Assembly: GCF_018129385.1 (NCBI RefSeq)
Contig: NZ_JAFCLN010000026.1
Coordinates: 1-64,000 of the forward strand
Direction of reading: 5' to 3'
DNA: 64,000 nt
From: Bradyrhizobium lablabi
Lineage (GTDB): Bacteria > Pseudomonadota > Alphaproteobacteria > Rhizobiales > Xanthobacteraceae
Of this stretch, positions 1 through 7,735 are shown in pieces. A program made the position numbers and the translations under genes. Numbering within the stretch: position 1 is the stretch's first letter; the number at the start of each line of letters is the position of its first letter. The notes below the pieces were generated by a model. It was not told the origin of the DNA and did no database searches. It saw only the letters and a list, made by a program, of their open reading frames with translations.

Positions 1-182
1 TTGCGCAGGGGATGTCGGAGTGTTCTCCGCTCACCTGTATGCTCGTGTGCAGCTTTTTGTGCTTGCGCATCAGGCACGCGAGACCGCGGGTGCAGCGCGC
101 ACCCGACATTCCCTGCGTCCTCTCTTCGGAGGGGAGCAACGAGATTGAAAGACTCGGGCGAAAATCAAGCCGCGAGAACGCG
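1..182. repeat. Dispersed Bradyrhizobium-type repeat, copy 1 (cut by window edge)
   Basis: A non-coding stretch of about 180 bp that recurs at 46623-46803 with roughly 80 percent identity by eye; both copies start at TTGCGCAGGGGATGTCGGAG and end near GCGAGAACGC. It opens exactly at the window edge, so the element probably continues to the left. It lies beyond the 3' end of the leftmost MFS gene. No transposase or terminal inverted repeats are visible. Short open frames through it are not supported as genes. Confidence 0.75.
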
Positions 183-191
183 GGCCTGTGG

Positions 192-1358
192 CTAAGGGCT
201 GGACGGTGGCGCCGGAGTGGGTTTCAGAAGGAACAATGCGCCGAGCGCTGCAAGGCTTAGCGCGGAAGAGACAATCAGTACGCGGCTGCCCATGATCTCG
301 ATCAGAAAACCGAATGCCAGCGGCGCCAAGGCCTGCGCCATCCGCGACGGTGCGCCGATCAGGCCCAGCCGATAAGCATAGTTTTGCGGGCCGAAGATCG
401 CGAGCGGCAGCGTGCCGCGTGCGATCGTCAAGATGCCGTTGCCGGACCCATGGAAGATCGCGAACACGCCGGCCGCTCCACCGCCGAAGATGCCGACGAT
501 TGCAGCCCCGATCGGGTGCGTGATGCAGGCAAGCCGTGCCGAGAGCAGGGGGTGATAGCGGCTGAGCAAGCCGGCTTCCACGACCCGCGCAGCTACTTGT
601 GCGGGACCGATCAACGCCCCGGCGGCGATAGCCTGAACGGGCGTCGCGCCGGCCGCTTCGAGAATGCGCGGAAAATGCGCCGCCATCGCGCTGGTGACGG
701 TCCATGCGGTTGCAAAGGTGAACGCCAGCAGCATCATCGGGCGGTCGATCGGCATGTGCGGCTTCACCGCATTGGCGACCGCAGCCTTGGCGCCGGCGAC
801 GGTTGGCAACATGAAGAAATTGAGCGGCAACCCGATCACGATATGGGCGGCCGCCCAGGCAAAGCAGGTGTTGCGCCAGCCGATATGTTCCAGTCCAAGC
901 GCCGTCAGCGGCCAGCCGACCGTCGAGGCAAAGCCCGCCAGCAGCGTGATGCCCGTGATCGAGCGCCGTGCTCCCTCGCCATAGATGCGGCCCAGCGCGC
1001 CGAACGCGGCGTCGTACAGGCCCATTCCCATGCCGACGCCAAGCAGCAGCCAGGCCACGACCAGCACCGGGATCGAATAACTGAGCCCGAGCAGGGCAAG
1101 GCCGCCCGCCAGCGCCAGATTCGAAATGCAAAGCACCGAGCGGCCGCCGACGAGATCGATCTGCCGGCCGACGCGCGGGCCGATGAAGGCCGAGATCACG
1201 AGGGAGGCCGAGAATGCCGCGAAGATCCAGTTCGAGGAAACGCCGAGATCGCGGCCGATCGGGTCGGCAAGAATGGCGGGAAGGTAATAGCTGGAAGCCC
1301 AGGCCAGCGTCTGAGCCGTGCCGAGAGCCAGGATGAGGGGAAGCTGTGGCGGCGTCAT
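192..1358 (-). CDS. MFS transporter, last gene of the left arsenic arm
   Basis: A 388-residue major facilitator with about 12 hydrophobic segments. The start is set at ATG 1358, which overlaps the stop of the upstream MFS gene in an ATGA junction, so the two are probably translationally coupled; an upstream in-frame extension to 1445 would run into that gene and is not needed. A loop after the fourth helix (GRIYGEGARRSITGI) resembles monocarboxylate-type MFS proteins. It is the fourth gene of a leftward operon arsR, flavin monooxygenase, MFS, MFS. That position suggests export of an arsenical or of a modified arsenic adduct, but nothing in the sequence fixes the substrate. Confidence 0.8.
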   Translation of the reverse strand: MTPPQLPLILALGTAQTLAWASSYYLPAILADPIGRDLGVSSNWIFAAFSASLVISAFIGPRVGRQIDLVGGRSVLCISNLALAGGLALLGLSYSIPVLVVAWLLLGVGMGMGLYDAAFGALGRIYGEGARRSITGITLLAGFASTVGWPLTALGLEHIGWRNTCFAWAAAHIVIGLPLNFFMLPTVAGAKAAVANAVKPHMPIDRPMMLLAFTFATAWTVTSAMAAHFPRILEAAGATPVQAIAAGALIGPAQVAARVVEAGLLSRYHPLLSARLACITHPIGAAIVGIFGGGAAGVFAIFHGSGNGILTIARGTLPLAIFGPQNYAYRLGLIGAPSRMAQALAPLAFGFLIEIMGSRVLIVSSALSLAALGALFLLKPTPAPPSSP

Positions 1359-2533
1359 GTCTGCAACGATGCTTTTCTTGACCAGTACAGTGCGAGCGGT
1401 CCGAGCAGGATGCCGAAGGCCAGCACGGCAAAAGCTCCTGTCCACGCCGTTGCGTTACCCGGTCCACCCCCGGCATCGAGCGCCACGCCAAGCGCCCATG
1501 CGCCAAGCGCGGACAGGCTGAAGCCGACTGTCGAATGCATCGCCATGGTCGCGCCGCGGTTCTCGGGATCGGCGGCCATGGTCATGCCGGAAGTCAACGC
1601 ACCGGAGTCCGCCGGCACCGTGATGGCATACACGAGCAGGAGAGGAAGCAACATCCACGGCGATTTGTCGGACATGAGACCGATCAGGAGCGCCACCGAC
1701 GCGGACGCGAACATCACGAGCGTGATGGCGCGATGACGTCCAAGCTTGAGCGCAAGTTCGTTGCCGAGAATGCTCGCCGGCATCGCGAGGATCGAGAAGA
1801 CGAAGCTGACGATCAGCGGGGTCAGCACCGACGGCTGTCCGTGCTTTGCGATCACGAACGTCCAGAACGCCACGACCCAGGTCCTGATGCCGTAGAGCTC
1901 GAAACAATGCGCGCCGTAGCCCAGCACGAATCCCATGGCGTTGGTATTGCGCACGACCGGCGTGAAGTTCAGCAGACGTCGTCCGTTGGCCGGTTTCGGT
2001 TCAATCGGCTTGAGCAACGCGCTTGCCGTCAACATCACGATCGGACCGAGCGCGGTGATCGTGAAGGCGGCGCGCCAGCCGAGATTTTCGGCGACGAGTT
2101 GGGAAACCAGAAACGACAGGCCGACGCCGAGCGAGAAGCTCGACGTGTAGAACGTCACCGCACGGGAGGAGTCGCCCGGATCAAGGCGGTCGGTCAACGC
2201 TTTCAGTCCGGGCATATAGGCTCCGGCAAAGCCGATGCCCGCGAGCGCGTTGAACAAGGCGCCGGACCACAGTCCCGTGGCGAACAGGCCGAACAGCAAG
2301 GTTCCGAGCGCACTCACCGCCGAGCCGGCTATCAGAATTTTTCGTGCGTCGATTCGATCGGTCAGCGTCGCCAACACCGGCACCGCCAGCATGTAGCCGG
2401 CCGCGCCGGAACCGGCCAACAGTCCTGCCTGTGCGCCGGTCAACTGCCACTCGGGAATCAGGAACGAGGCGAGAAGCGCGGGTACGACGACGTGCGGCAG
2501 CAGGCTCCCCAACTGCCCCAGGCACATCGCCAC
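1355..2533 (-). CDS. MFS transporter, third gene of the left arsenic arm
   Basis: A 392-residue MFS protein with alternating hydrophobic helices and the cytoplasmic loop 2-3 signature TLTDRIDARK. The start is GTG at 2533 (ATG at 2527 is an alternative) with GGAGG about 13 nt upstream. The reading frame stays open back to the monooxygenase stop, so a non-standard start further up cannot be excluded. It lies 54 bp after the monooxygenase gene and overlaps the next MFS gene by 4 nt. Its place in an ArsR-headed operon suggests an efflux carrier; ArsJ- and ArsK-type MFS proteins are known in ars operons, but I cannot assign it to either. Confidence 0.8.
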   Translation of the reverse strand: MAMCLGQLGSLLPHVVVPALLASFLIPEWQLTGAQAGLLAGSGAAGYMLAVPVLATLTDRIDARKILIAGSAVSALGTLLFGLFATGLWSGALFNALAGIGFAGAYMPGLKALTDRLDPGDSSRAVTFYTSSFSLGVGLSFLVSQLVAENLGWRAAFTITALGPIVMLTASALLKPIEPKPANGRRLLNFTPVVRNTNAMGFVLGYGAHCFELYGIRTWVVAFWTFVIAKHGQPSVLTPLIVSFVFSILAMPASILGNELALKLGRHRAITLVMFASASVALLIGLMSDKSPWMLLPLLLVYAITVPADSGALTSGMTMAADPENRGATMAMHSTVGFSLSALGAWALGVALDAGGGPGNATAWTGAFAVLAFGILLGPLALYWSRKASLQT

Positions 2534-2587
2534 GATAACGGGCTTTCCCTCCAGCCTAATCTTCTCACCTGTTCCGGTCGAAATGCG

Positions 2588-3940
2588 TCAGGCGCATCCG
2601 CAGCCGGCCTTTCCTTCTTGCTTGGCTTTTGCATCGTCGGCGCAACAGGCGTCAACAGCAGAGGGCGCCGGTCCGCCGCAGCACTGGCTTGCGCTGGGCG
2701 CAGCCGACCGGTTGCACACACCGGTCTCCGGCAGCACGAGTTCGACGCGCTCGGCCGCGGCGTGGTCGCCGGCAATATCCGCTGCAATCGATCGGACCTG
2801 TTCATAGCCCGTCAGCATCAGGAAGGTCGGCGCGCGGCCGTAGGATTTCATGCCGGCGAAATAGAAGCCGGGCTCGGGCTGCGCCAGCTCGCGCGCGCCA
2901 TGCGGACGCACCGTGCCACAGCTATGCTCATTGGGATCGATCAGCGGCGCCAGCGCCACCGGAGATTCCACCGCCGGATCGAGCAGGATGCGCAGCTCGC
3001 GCACAAAGTCGAAATCGGGCCTGAAGCCAGTTGCGACGATCAATTCATCGACGCTGGTCTGGCGGCAGCAGCCTGCACCGAGCTTCAGGCGACCGTCGTC
3101 CAGCGCGATGTGCGACACGCGAAACTCGCGTTCGAGTTTGATCTTGCCGTCCGCGACAAGACGCGCGAAGGCGCTGCCCAGTTCGCCCCGCGCGACCAGC
3201 TTGTCGTTGGCGCCGCCGCCGAATGCCTTGGCCGGATCGTTGCCGCGCAGCAGCCACACCGGCTGCGTGTTCGGAACCTGTTCGGCGAGTTGCGCCAGAT
3301 CGATCAAGGTGCCGAGGGCCGAGTGTCCCGCGCCCAGTACGGCAACGGTCTTGCCGGCGTAGCGCGCGCGCTCCTTGCCCAGCACGTCGGGCATGCCGTA
3401 GGCGATGCGGTCCTTCGCCGCCCGTTCACCGATGGCGGGCAGGCCGTTCGCGCCGGCAGGATTGGGCGAATGCCATGTGCCGGAAGCGTCGATGACGGCA
3501 TCTGCGCGCACGACCTCGGGGCCTTTCCCGTTCCGGTACCTGATCTCGAACGGCGCGCTTTCGCGTCCCTTGCTTTTGAGCTTGTCGAAGCCGGCGCGAC
3601 TGATGTCGGTGACGCGGCTCGACGTGCGGATATGATCGGCGAGGGCGGTTCGCGCGGCCAGCGGTTCGAGATAGCGCTCCACCAGTTCGGCGCCGGTCGG
3701 ATATTGCTGCGGGTCCGGCGAATTCCACCCCGTAGGCTTGAGCAGCCGCTCGGCGGCACGGTCGATATTGTATTCCCAGGGCGAAAAGAGCTGCACATGG
3801 CCCCATTGCCGAACGGCGTGCGCAACGCTGTCGCCGGCTTCCAGCACGATCGGCTTCATGCCGCGTTCGAGGATGTGCGCCGCGGCGGCAAGCCCGACGG
3901 GGCCCGAACCAATGATCGCAACGGTCTTCGGATCACTCAT
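2588..3940 (-). CDS. ArsO-like flavin-dependent monooxygenase with Cys-rich tail
   Basis: A 450-residue protein. An N-terminal FAD-binding Rossmann motif GSGPVGLAAA lies at residues 11-20 and a second dinucleotide motif GAGHSALG at 203-210, the pattern of class B flavin monooxygenases/FMO-like oxidoreductases. The last 42 residues hold seven cysteines (about 409, 420, 421, 432, 433, 447, 449), including two CC pairs and a final CGC, a likely soft-metal or As(III)-binding tail. Start ATG 3940 is preceded by GGGAGGAG; an ATG 15 nt further up overlaps that ribosome site and is rejected. It follows arsR by about 50 bp and precedes two MFS genes. FMO-like 'ArsO' genes are known in some ars operons, but their substrate is not firmly settled. 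Confidence 0.8.
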   Translation of the reverse strand: MSDPKTVAIIGSGPVGLAAAAHILERGMKPIVLEAGDSVAHAVRQWGHVQLFSPWEYNIDRAAERLLKPTGWNSPDPQQYPTGAELVERYLEPLAARTALADHIRTSSRVTDISRAGFDKLKSKGRESAPFEIRYRNGKGPEVVRADAVIDASGTWHSPNPAGANGLPAIGERAAKDRIAYGMPDVLGKERARYAGKTVAVLGAGHSALGTLIDLAQLAEQVPNTQPVWLLRGNDPAKAFGGGANDKLVARGELGSAFARLVADGKIKLEREFRVSHIALDDGRLKLGAGCCRQTSVDELIVATGFRPDFDFVRELRILLDPAVESPVALAPLIDPNEHSCGTVRPHGARELAQPEPGFYFAGMKSYGRAPTFLMLTGYEQVRSIAADIAGDHAAAERVELVLPETGVCNRSAAPSASQCCGGPAPSAVDACCADDAKAKQEGKAGCGCA

Positions 3941-3991
3941 CCTTGCTCCTCCCATAAAACCGGAAATATCGAAGTTAGGGACACGGAAAAG

Positions 3992-4309
3992 TCAGGCCGC
4001 GGTCTTTGCGTCCGGCGGTGCGGCGGATTCGGTGCAGCATTCGGCGACGAGAAAATCGACGAGCTCGCGCATGACGCTGTAGTTGGCGTGACAGACCAGC
4101 GTGGTTGCCTCCCGTACCTGCGTCACCAGCCCAACCACCACCAGCGCCTTGATGTGGTGGGAGAGGGTGGATGGCGCGATCTTCAGTTTGTCCTGCAAGC
4201 GTCCGACCGGCATTCCGGCTCCGCCCGCACGGATCAGCGTGCGGTAGATTTTCAGCCTGGTCGGGTTGCCCAAGGCCTCGAGATGGGCGGCAGCGTCATC
4301 GAGTTTCAT
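3992..4309 (-). CDS. arsR: ArsR-family metalloregulator (left arm)
   Basis: A 105-residue winged-helix repressor of the ArsR/SmtB family. LGNPTRLKIYRTL forms the opening helices and APSTLSHHIKAL is the recognition helix region. A C-terminal vicinal pair (AECCTE, near residues 90-91) is the likely As(III) ligand site, since the classic CxC in the DNA-binding helix is absent. It is divergent from a second, clearly different arsR across a 132 bp intergenic region. It probably represses its own operon (monooxygenase and two MFS genes) until arsenite binds. Confidence 0.88.
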   Translation of the reverse strand: MKLDDAAAHLEALGNPTRLKIYRTLIRAGGAGMPVGRLQDKLKIAPSTLSHHIKALVVVGLVTQVREATTLVCHANYSVMRELVDFLVAECCTESAAPPDAKTAA

Positions 4310-4347
4310 GGGGGAAGGATGTCACGAGCCGGACTGGCGGTCAACTA

Positions 4348-4369
4348 TATTTCTAGAATTATCGAAATA
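4348..4369. promoter_or_regulatory. Candidate ArsR operator of the left arm
   Basis: An inverted repeat TATTTC (4348-4353) / GAAATA (4364-4369) around a 10 bp AT-rich centre, in the divergent intergenic region just upstream of the leftward arsR. Its size and AT content fit ArsR-type operators. On the minus strand a TATAGT-like -10 lies immediately downstream, so binding would block that promoter. The assignment is inferred from position and symmetry only. Confidence 0.45.
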
Positions 4370-4403
4370 ATAGGAGGCCGCGGCCGCGGCCGGCTGTGGG
4401 GAA

Positions 4404-4445
4404 TTGACAAGCGAGTTCCATATATCCATAACTCTAGATATATGG
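4404..4445 (+). promoter_or_regulatory. arsR promoter and operator (right arm), probably leaderless
   Basis: A -35 TTGACA (4404-4409), a 17 bp spacer and a -10-like CATAAC (4427-4432) place the transcription start about 7 nt later, close to the arsR ATG at 4442. No Shine-Dalgarno sequence lies upstream of that ATG. A perfect inverted repeat CCATATAT (4418-4425) / ATATATGG (4438-4445) spans the -10 and the start codon, so a bound repressor would cover both. This suggests a leaderless, tightly autoregulated mRNA. Confidence 0.6.
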
Positions 4446-4816
4446 AAACAGAACCCGCTATCCTCGCACTCGCCGCGCTCGCGCAATCCACCCGGCTGGA
4501 TGTCTTCAGGCTGCTCGTAAAGCACGAGCCTGAAGGGCTGGCCGCGGGTGAGATCGCCAAGGCGCTCGCCGTCCCGCAAAACACCATGTCGGCGCATCTC
4601 GCCGTGCTTTCGCGCGCGGGACTCGTTAGCGCACGCCGCATCAGCCGCTCGATCGTCTACCGCGCGGACCTCGCCCGGTTTCAAGCCGTCATGTCGTTCC
4701 TCGTGAACGACTGCTGCCAAGGGCGTCCTGAAATCTGTGCGCCGCTGATCGAAAGCATCACGCCGTGTTGTCCACCGAAGCGGAAGGGGAAAGCCCATGC
4801 CGGATCACACGTTTAA
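4442..4816 (+). CDS. arsR: ArsR-family metalloregulator (right arm)
   Basis: A 124-residue ArsR/SmtB-type winged-helix protein. LAALAQSTRLDVFRLL opens the fold and VPQNTMSAHLAVLSRAGL is the helix-turn-helix. Vicinal cysteines in NDCCQG and a further CC pair in ITPCCPPK near the C-terminus are candidate arsenite ligands. It differs clearly from the divergent arsR, so the two arms probably have separate operators. Start ATG 4442 lies within the inverted repeat described for the promoter. Its 3' end overlaps arsC by 20 nt, indicating translational coupling with the arsenate reductase and the genes beyond. Confidence 0.9.
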   Translation: METEPAILALAALAQSTRLDVFRLLVKHEPEGLAAGEIAKALAVPQNTMSAHLAVLSRAGLVSARRISRSIVYRADLARFQAVMSFLVNDCCQGRPEICAPLIESITPCCPPKRKGKAHAGSHV

Positions 4817-5324
4817 TGTCCTGTTTCTCTGTACTGGAAATTCAGCGCGCTCGATCCTCGCCGAGTCGATTCTCCGGAAGGAGAGCCGCGGCCGCTTCAC
4901 CTCATTTTCCGCCGGCAGCCAGCCCAAGGGTGAGGTGAATCCACTTGCGATCAAGGTTCTCAGGGATATGGACTATCCCGTCGATGGCCTGCGTTCGAAG
5001 AGCTGGGAGGAATTCGCGCGGCCGGAGGCCCCGGACTTGGATTTCGTCTTCACGGTCTGCGACAACGCCGCGGGCGAAGGCTGTCCGATCTGGCCGGGCC
5101 AGCCCATGACCGCGCATTGGGGGATCGAAGATCCCGCGGCCATTGAGGGCACCGATTTGCAGAAAGAAGCGGCCTTCGTTGCGGCGTTTCGTTACCTGAA
5201 GAACAGGGTTGCGATCTTCACCAGCCTGCCATTCTCCAGCATAGACCGTATGTCACTCGGTACGCGGCTTCGCGACATCGGCCTCATCGATGGCGCAACC
5301 ATCGGGCGGGGAAAGGCAAGCTGA
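4797..5324 (+). CDS. arsC: Arsenate reductase, low-molecular-weight phosphatase type
   Basis: A 175-residue LMW protein-tyrosine-phosphatase-fold enzyme that would reduce arsenate to arsenite in the cytoplasm. The phosphate/arsenate-binding loop CTGNSARS has nucleophile Cys12 and Arg18 (CX5R). Two further cysteines, Cys88 and Cys96 in FTVCDNAAGEGCP, match the redox relay cysteines of thioredoxin-coupled ArsC proteins. At about 175 residues it is longer than the roughly 130-residue Bacillus/Staphylococcus forms, with an extra C-terminal helix region. It overlaps arsR upstream by 20 nt and aqpS downstream by 1 nt, so it sits in a tightly coupled operon. Confidence 0.9.
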   Translation: MPDHTFNVLFLCTGNSARSILAESILRKESRGRFTSFSAGSQPKGEVNPLAIKVLRDMDYPVDGLRSKSWEEFARPEAPDLDFVFTVCDNAAGEGCPIWPGQPMTAHWGIEDPAAIEGTDLQKEAAFVAAFRYLKNRVAIFTSLPFSSIDRMSLGTRLRDIGLIDGATIGRGKAS

Positions 5325-6022
5325 TGTCCGAGTTCGATCTTCCGCGGCGCCTTGCGGCGGAAGCGCTGGGCACCGCGATGCTGGTGGCAACCGTCGTCGG
5401 CTCCGGCATCATGGCGGAAACCCTGAGCAAGGACGTTGCGATCCAGTTGCTCGGCAACACGCTGCCGACCGGCGCGATTCTCGTGGTGCTCATCACCATC
5501 CTCGGGCCCATCTCGGGCGCGCATTTCAACCCGGCCGTTTCGCTGGTGATGGCGCTGAAGGGCGACATCTCCGGCCATGAGGCGGCGCGCTATGTGGCCG
5601 TACAAATCCTCGGCGGAATCGCCGGCACGGTGATCACTCACGCGATGTTCGGCCTGCCGCTGTTCGATTTCTCGATGAAGGTGAGAACCGGCAGCGCGCA
5701 ATGGCTGGCCGAGGCTGTTGCGGCGTTCGGGCTGATTGCCACCATCCTGGCTGGAATCCGTTTCAACCGGCCAGCCGTGCCGTGGCTCGTCGGGCTCTAC
5801 ATCACCGCGGCCTACTGGTTCACGGCGTCCACGTCGTTTGCAAATCCGGCCGTCGCGATCGCGCGATCCCTCACCAATACCTTCTCGGGGATTCGCCCGA
5901 TCGATCTTCCCGGCTTCATCGCGAGCGAACTGTGCGGCGCGGTGATCGCGCTGCTGGTGATGAACTGGCTGCTGCGCCGGACGGATGAAGTTGTCACGGT
6001 GACAAAAGAGGTTTCGCCATGA
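5324..6022 (+). CDS. aqpS: Aquaglyceroporin (MIP family), arsenite channel
   Basis: A 232-residue major intrinsic protein with six membrane segments and the two half-helix NPA motifs, HFNPAVS (N69-P70-A71) and FANPAVAIAR (N174-P175-A176, with the conserved Arg181). It lies between two arsenate reductase genes, overlapping the first by 1 nt and the second by 4 nt. In Sinorhizobium meliloti, AqpS replaces an active arsenite pump: arsenite made by ArsC leaves passively through the channel. No Acr3 or ArsB is present here, so the same downhill route is the simplest reading for this arm. Confidence 0.88.
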   Translation: MSEFDLPRRLAAEALGTAMLVATVVGSGIMAETLSKDVAIQLLGNTLPTGAILVVLITILGPISGAHFNPAVSLVMALKGDISGHEAARYVAVQILGGIAGTVITHAMFGLPLFDFSMKVRTGSAQWLAEAVAAFGLIATILAGIRFNRPAVPWLVGLYITAAYWFTASTSFANPAVAIARSLTNTFSGIRPIDLPGFIASELCGAVIALLVMNWLLRRTDEVVTVTKEVSP

Positions 6023-6423
6023 GCGTCACGATCTACCACAACCCGGCCTGTGGCACCTCGCGCAACACCTTGGCGATGATCCGCCAGAGCGGCGAGGAGC
6101 CCGAGGTGATCGAATACCTCAAGACGCCGCCTAGCCGGGCAAGGCTGATCGAGCTGATCGCGGCCATGGGCATCCCGCCCCGCGCGCTGCTGCGCGAGAA
6201 GGGCACGCCCTATTCCGAGCTGGGGCTGGCTGATCCAAAATGGAGCGATGACGAGCTGATCGACTTCATGCTGGCGCATCCCATCCTGATCAACCGGCCG
6301 ATCGTCGTGACGGCAAAGGGCGTCCGCCTTTGCCGGCCGTCCGAACTGGTGCTCGATCTCCTGGACAATCCCGTCGGCTCCTTTGTGAAGGAGGACGGCG
6401 AAGCCGTTACACGCGCGACATAA
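6019..6423 (+). CDS. arsC: Arsenate reductase, glutaredoxin-dependent type
   Basis: A 134-residue ArsC/Spx thioredoxin-fold protein. Cys11 lies in HNPACGTSRNT, and Arg59, Arg93 and Arg106 align with the oxyanion-binding Arg60/94/107 of Escherichia coli ArsC with a one-residue offset. It therefore looks catalytically intact and would use glutathione and glutaredoxin. It overlaps aqpS by 4 nt (ATGA), making it the last gene of arsR-arsC-aqpS-arsC. The operon thus carries two unrelated arsenate reductases with different electron donors. Confidence 0.9.
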   Translation: MSVTIYHNPACGTSRNTLAMIRQSGEEPEVIEYLKTPPSRARLIELIAAMGIPPRALLREKGTPYSELGLADPKWSDDELIDFMLAHPILINRPIVVTAKGVRLCRPSELVLDLLDNPVGSFVKEDGEAVTRAT

Positions 6424-6475
6424 AGCCGGCGGCGGCGGTCTTCCGCCGATCATGTTCGCACGGCATAATCATGCC

Positions 6476-7735
6476 ATGGAACTCACGCCCCGCCTGCGCC
6501 TGATGAACTGGCTGGTCCGCCAGGGTCTGGAAGGCCTGCCCGAAAACGAACTGGTTCGCGGCTTCTGCGAGCGCTGCTGCGCCGAGGGCGTGCCGATCTC
6601 GCGCGGGCTGGTCGTCATCGATACGCTGCACCCGAGTTTCGAGGGCCGCGGCTTTCGCTGGAACGACAAGCAGAGCAACGAGAGCGACGCATTCGAATAC
6701 GGCTCGTCCGCGGTCGGCGAGGCCGCGCAGAACTGGCGCCGCTCGACGTTCTTCCACATGCTCGAGAACGGCCTCGAGGAACTGCTGATCGATCTGTCTG
6801 ATCTGGACGGGTACGATTTTCCGATGGCCAACGAGATGGCCGCCAAGGGCCACAAGCATCTGCTCACCTTCGTGCACCGGTTCGGCGAGGCGGGCACGAT
6901 GGGCGAGATGGACTGCGTCTATTCGAGCTGGCAGACCCGGCATGATCGGGGGTTTGGCGAGGGGAGCCTCGAGGCGCTGCGCGATCTCGTTCCCGTGTTG
7001 GGGCTGGCGGTGAAGTCGGGCACCCAGGTCGCGATCGCCCGCACCATCGGCCGGGTCTATCTCGGCCACGATGCGGGCGAGCGGGTGCTGGCCGGAAAAA
7101 TCTCGCGCGGCATGACCGAGCGCATCACCACCGTGCTGTGGTTCTCGGATCTGCGCGGCTCCACAGCTATCAGCGAATCGATCGAGCCCGGCGAGATCAT
7201 TCCGTTCCTCAATGACTACGCGCAGGCCTCGATCGACGCCATTCACGATGCCGGCGGCCAGGTGCTGAAACTGATCGGCGACGGCGTGCTGGCGACGTTC
7301 ACCCACGAGAACATGGCGGTGGCCAAGCGCGCCGCCCTGCGTGCCGAACACCGTTTCCGCCACAACATGGACGTGCTCAACGCCCGCCGTTCCGCCGATG
7401 GCAGGCCGGTGACGACGGCGCATGTCGGCTTGCATATCGGCGAAGTCTTTTACGGCAATATCGGCAGCGACGACCGGCTCGACTTCACCGTGGTGGGTCC
7501 CGCAGTCAACGAGGTCAGCCGCATCGCCTCGATGTGCCGCACGGTCGACCGCGAACTGCTGACCTCATCAGAATTCCGCAACGGCCTCGACGCCGCGGGG
7601 CGGAATTTCATGGTCTCTACCGGCCGCTATGCGCTGCGCGGCGTCAGTCGCGCGCAGGATCTCTACACGCTCGATCCTGATATTCTCACGGATGAAGTTG
7701 TAGCGGGCCGCTATGCTCGCTACGTGGCGGGCTGA
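6476..7735 (+). CDS. Class III adenylate/guanylate cyclase
   Basis: A 419-residue cytoplasmic protein. The C-terminal catalytic domain (about 215-390) has the metal-binding aspartates D225 in FSDLRGST and D269 in LIGDGVLA. Lys265 and the Asp of RLDFTVVG correspond to adenine-selecting positions, so cyclic AMP is the likelier product. The transition-state segment VNEVSRI is also present. The first 200 residues form a soluble sensor-like region common to rhizobial cyclases, with no membrane segment. Start ATG 6476 was preferred over ATG 6452 because the homologous core starts there, but neither has a clear ribosome site. Its 3' end overlaps a convergent MFS gene by 16 nt. Confidence 0.82.
   Translation: MELTPRLRLMNWLVRQGLEGLPENELVRGFCERCCAEGVPISRGLVVIDTLHPSFEGRGFRWNDKQSNESDAFEYGSSAVGEAAQNWRRSTFFHMLENGLEELLIDLSDLDGYDFPMANEMAAKGHKHLLTFVHRFGEAGTMGEMDCVYSSWQTRHDRGFGEGSLEALRDLVPVLGLAVKSGTQVAIARTIGRVYLGHDAGERVLAGKISRGMTERITTVLWFSDLRGSTAISESIEPGEIIPFLNDYAQASIDAIHDAGGQVLKLIGDGVLATFTHENMAVAKRAALRAEHRFRHNMDVLNARRSADGRPVTTAHVGLHIGEVFYGNIGSDDRLDFTVVGPAVNEVSRIASMCRTVDRELLTSSEFRNGLDAAGRNFMVSTGRYALRGVSRAQDLYTLDPDILTDEVVAGRYARYVAG

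Noticed and set aside
70..1506. A 478-codon frame overlapping the leftmost MFS gene on the minus strand
   Set aside because: Arg-rich and without hydrophobic segments; the overlapping frame encodes a clear MFS protein.
1535..4816. A 1093-codon open frame on the plus strand
   Set aside because: Only its last 124 codons (the right-arm arsR) are real. The rest is the GC-rich antisense of the MFS, monooxygenase and left arsR genes.
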